Shown: positions 57,509 to 57,585 of the stretch, one piece after another
How the letters are laid out: each line of letters begins with the position of its first letter
Position numbering within the stretch: the first letter of the stretch is position 1
From: Mesorhizobium sp. dw_380
Lineage (GTDB): Bacteria > Pseudomonadota > Alphaproteobacteria > Rhizobiales > Rhizobiaceae
Direction: 5' to 3'
DNA length: 57,585 nt
Assembly: GCF_018588885.1 (NCBI RefSeq)
Contig: NZ_JAFFIW010000036.1
Coordinates: 1 to 57,585, forward strand
Notes under the pieces: model-generated
The model's database searches: none
Seen by the model: the letters and a program-made list of their open reading frames with translations, nothing else
Told to the model about the DNA's origin: nothing
Made by a program: the position numbers and the translations under genes

Positions 57509-57585
57509 CATTTATGGGGGAAATGTTTTTTCGGAGTGCTTGACCCGCAGGAAGGGCAGGGCATGACTGCCTATCGCCCGACCCG

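Overview
The window looks like accessory DNA from an alphaproteobacterium of the order Hyphomicrobiales (Rhizobiales), most likely a Mesorhizobium-type symbiosis island or a similar integrated element. Four things point that way. The whole window is GC-rich. It carries a complete thiC-O-S-G-E-D operon behind a TPP riboswitch, as known rhizobial symbiosis islands do. Many relics match rhizobial families (a ScpB-like gene, a DUF1612/RHE_PE00001 gene, an M16 peptidase, a sugar-binding protein, a multicopper oxidase). IS ends are scattered between the blocks. The genus is inferred from gene content and was not measured.

Layout. 1-1.0 kb: the tail of an IS481-like transposase and its terminal repeat. 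1.0-8.8 kb: seven genes on the minus strand. In transcription order they are a sigma-region-4-like regulator, a 199-residue unknown, an ImmA/IrrE protease-UvrD helicase-Fe-S nuclease fusion, then a ubiquitin-like conjugation set (Ubl, E2-like, JAB peptidase, E1-like). 9.4-10.4 kb: a HigB-like toxin and a HigA2-like antitoxin that converge on a shared terminator, each behind its own palindrome. 10.6-18.5 kb: an ABC-three-component (ABC-3C) conflict operon with a large STAND NTPase. 18.7-19.1 kb: an internally deleted IS. 19.2-24.6 kb: the thiamine operon. 24.6-28.0 kb: degraded DNA with a scpB relic. 28.0-29.05 kb: a DUF433/PIN-like toxin-antitoxin pair. 29.1-38.8 kb: an operon of a DUF4011-helicase-Vsr protein (Hhe architecture), an Mre11/SbcD-like phosphoesterase and a Rad50/SbcC-like ATPase. 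39.5-42.2 kb: a RloC-like ATPase and candidate anticodon nuclease. 42.7-47.1 kb: a phosphoesterase, an ORC/CDC6-like ATPase and an unknown protein in one operon, with two of the three genes frameshifted. 47.3-57.6 kb: a methyltransferase, an intact orphan gltD, a TauD-like dioxygenase with a scrambled start, and many relics.

How it works together. About half of the window is a defense island with at least six independent conflict modules built from nucleases, helicases, metallophosphatases and STAND/ABC ATPases. The metabolic cargo (thiamine operon, gltD) is intact, whereas most other metabolic genes are decayed. The two best candidates for undescribed systems are the regulator-protease/helicase/nuclease block placed in front of the Ubl-E2-JAB-E1 genes, and the Hhe-Mre11-Rad50 operon. 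The phosphoesterase-ORC/CDC6-unknown operon is a third candidate. All assignments come from reading motifs and domain order by eye; no database search was run.
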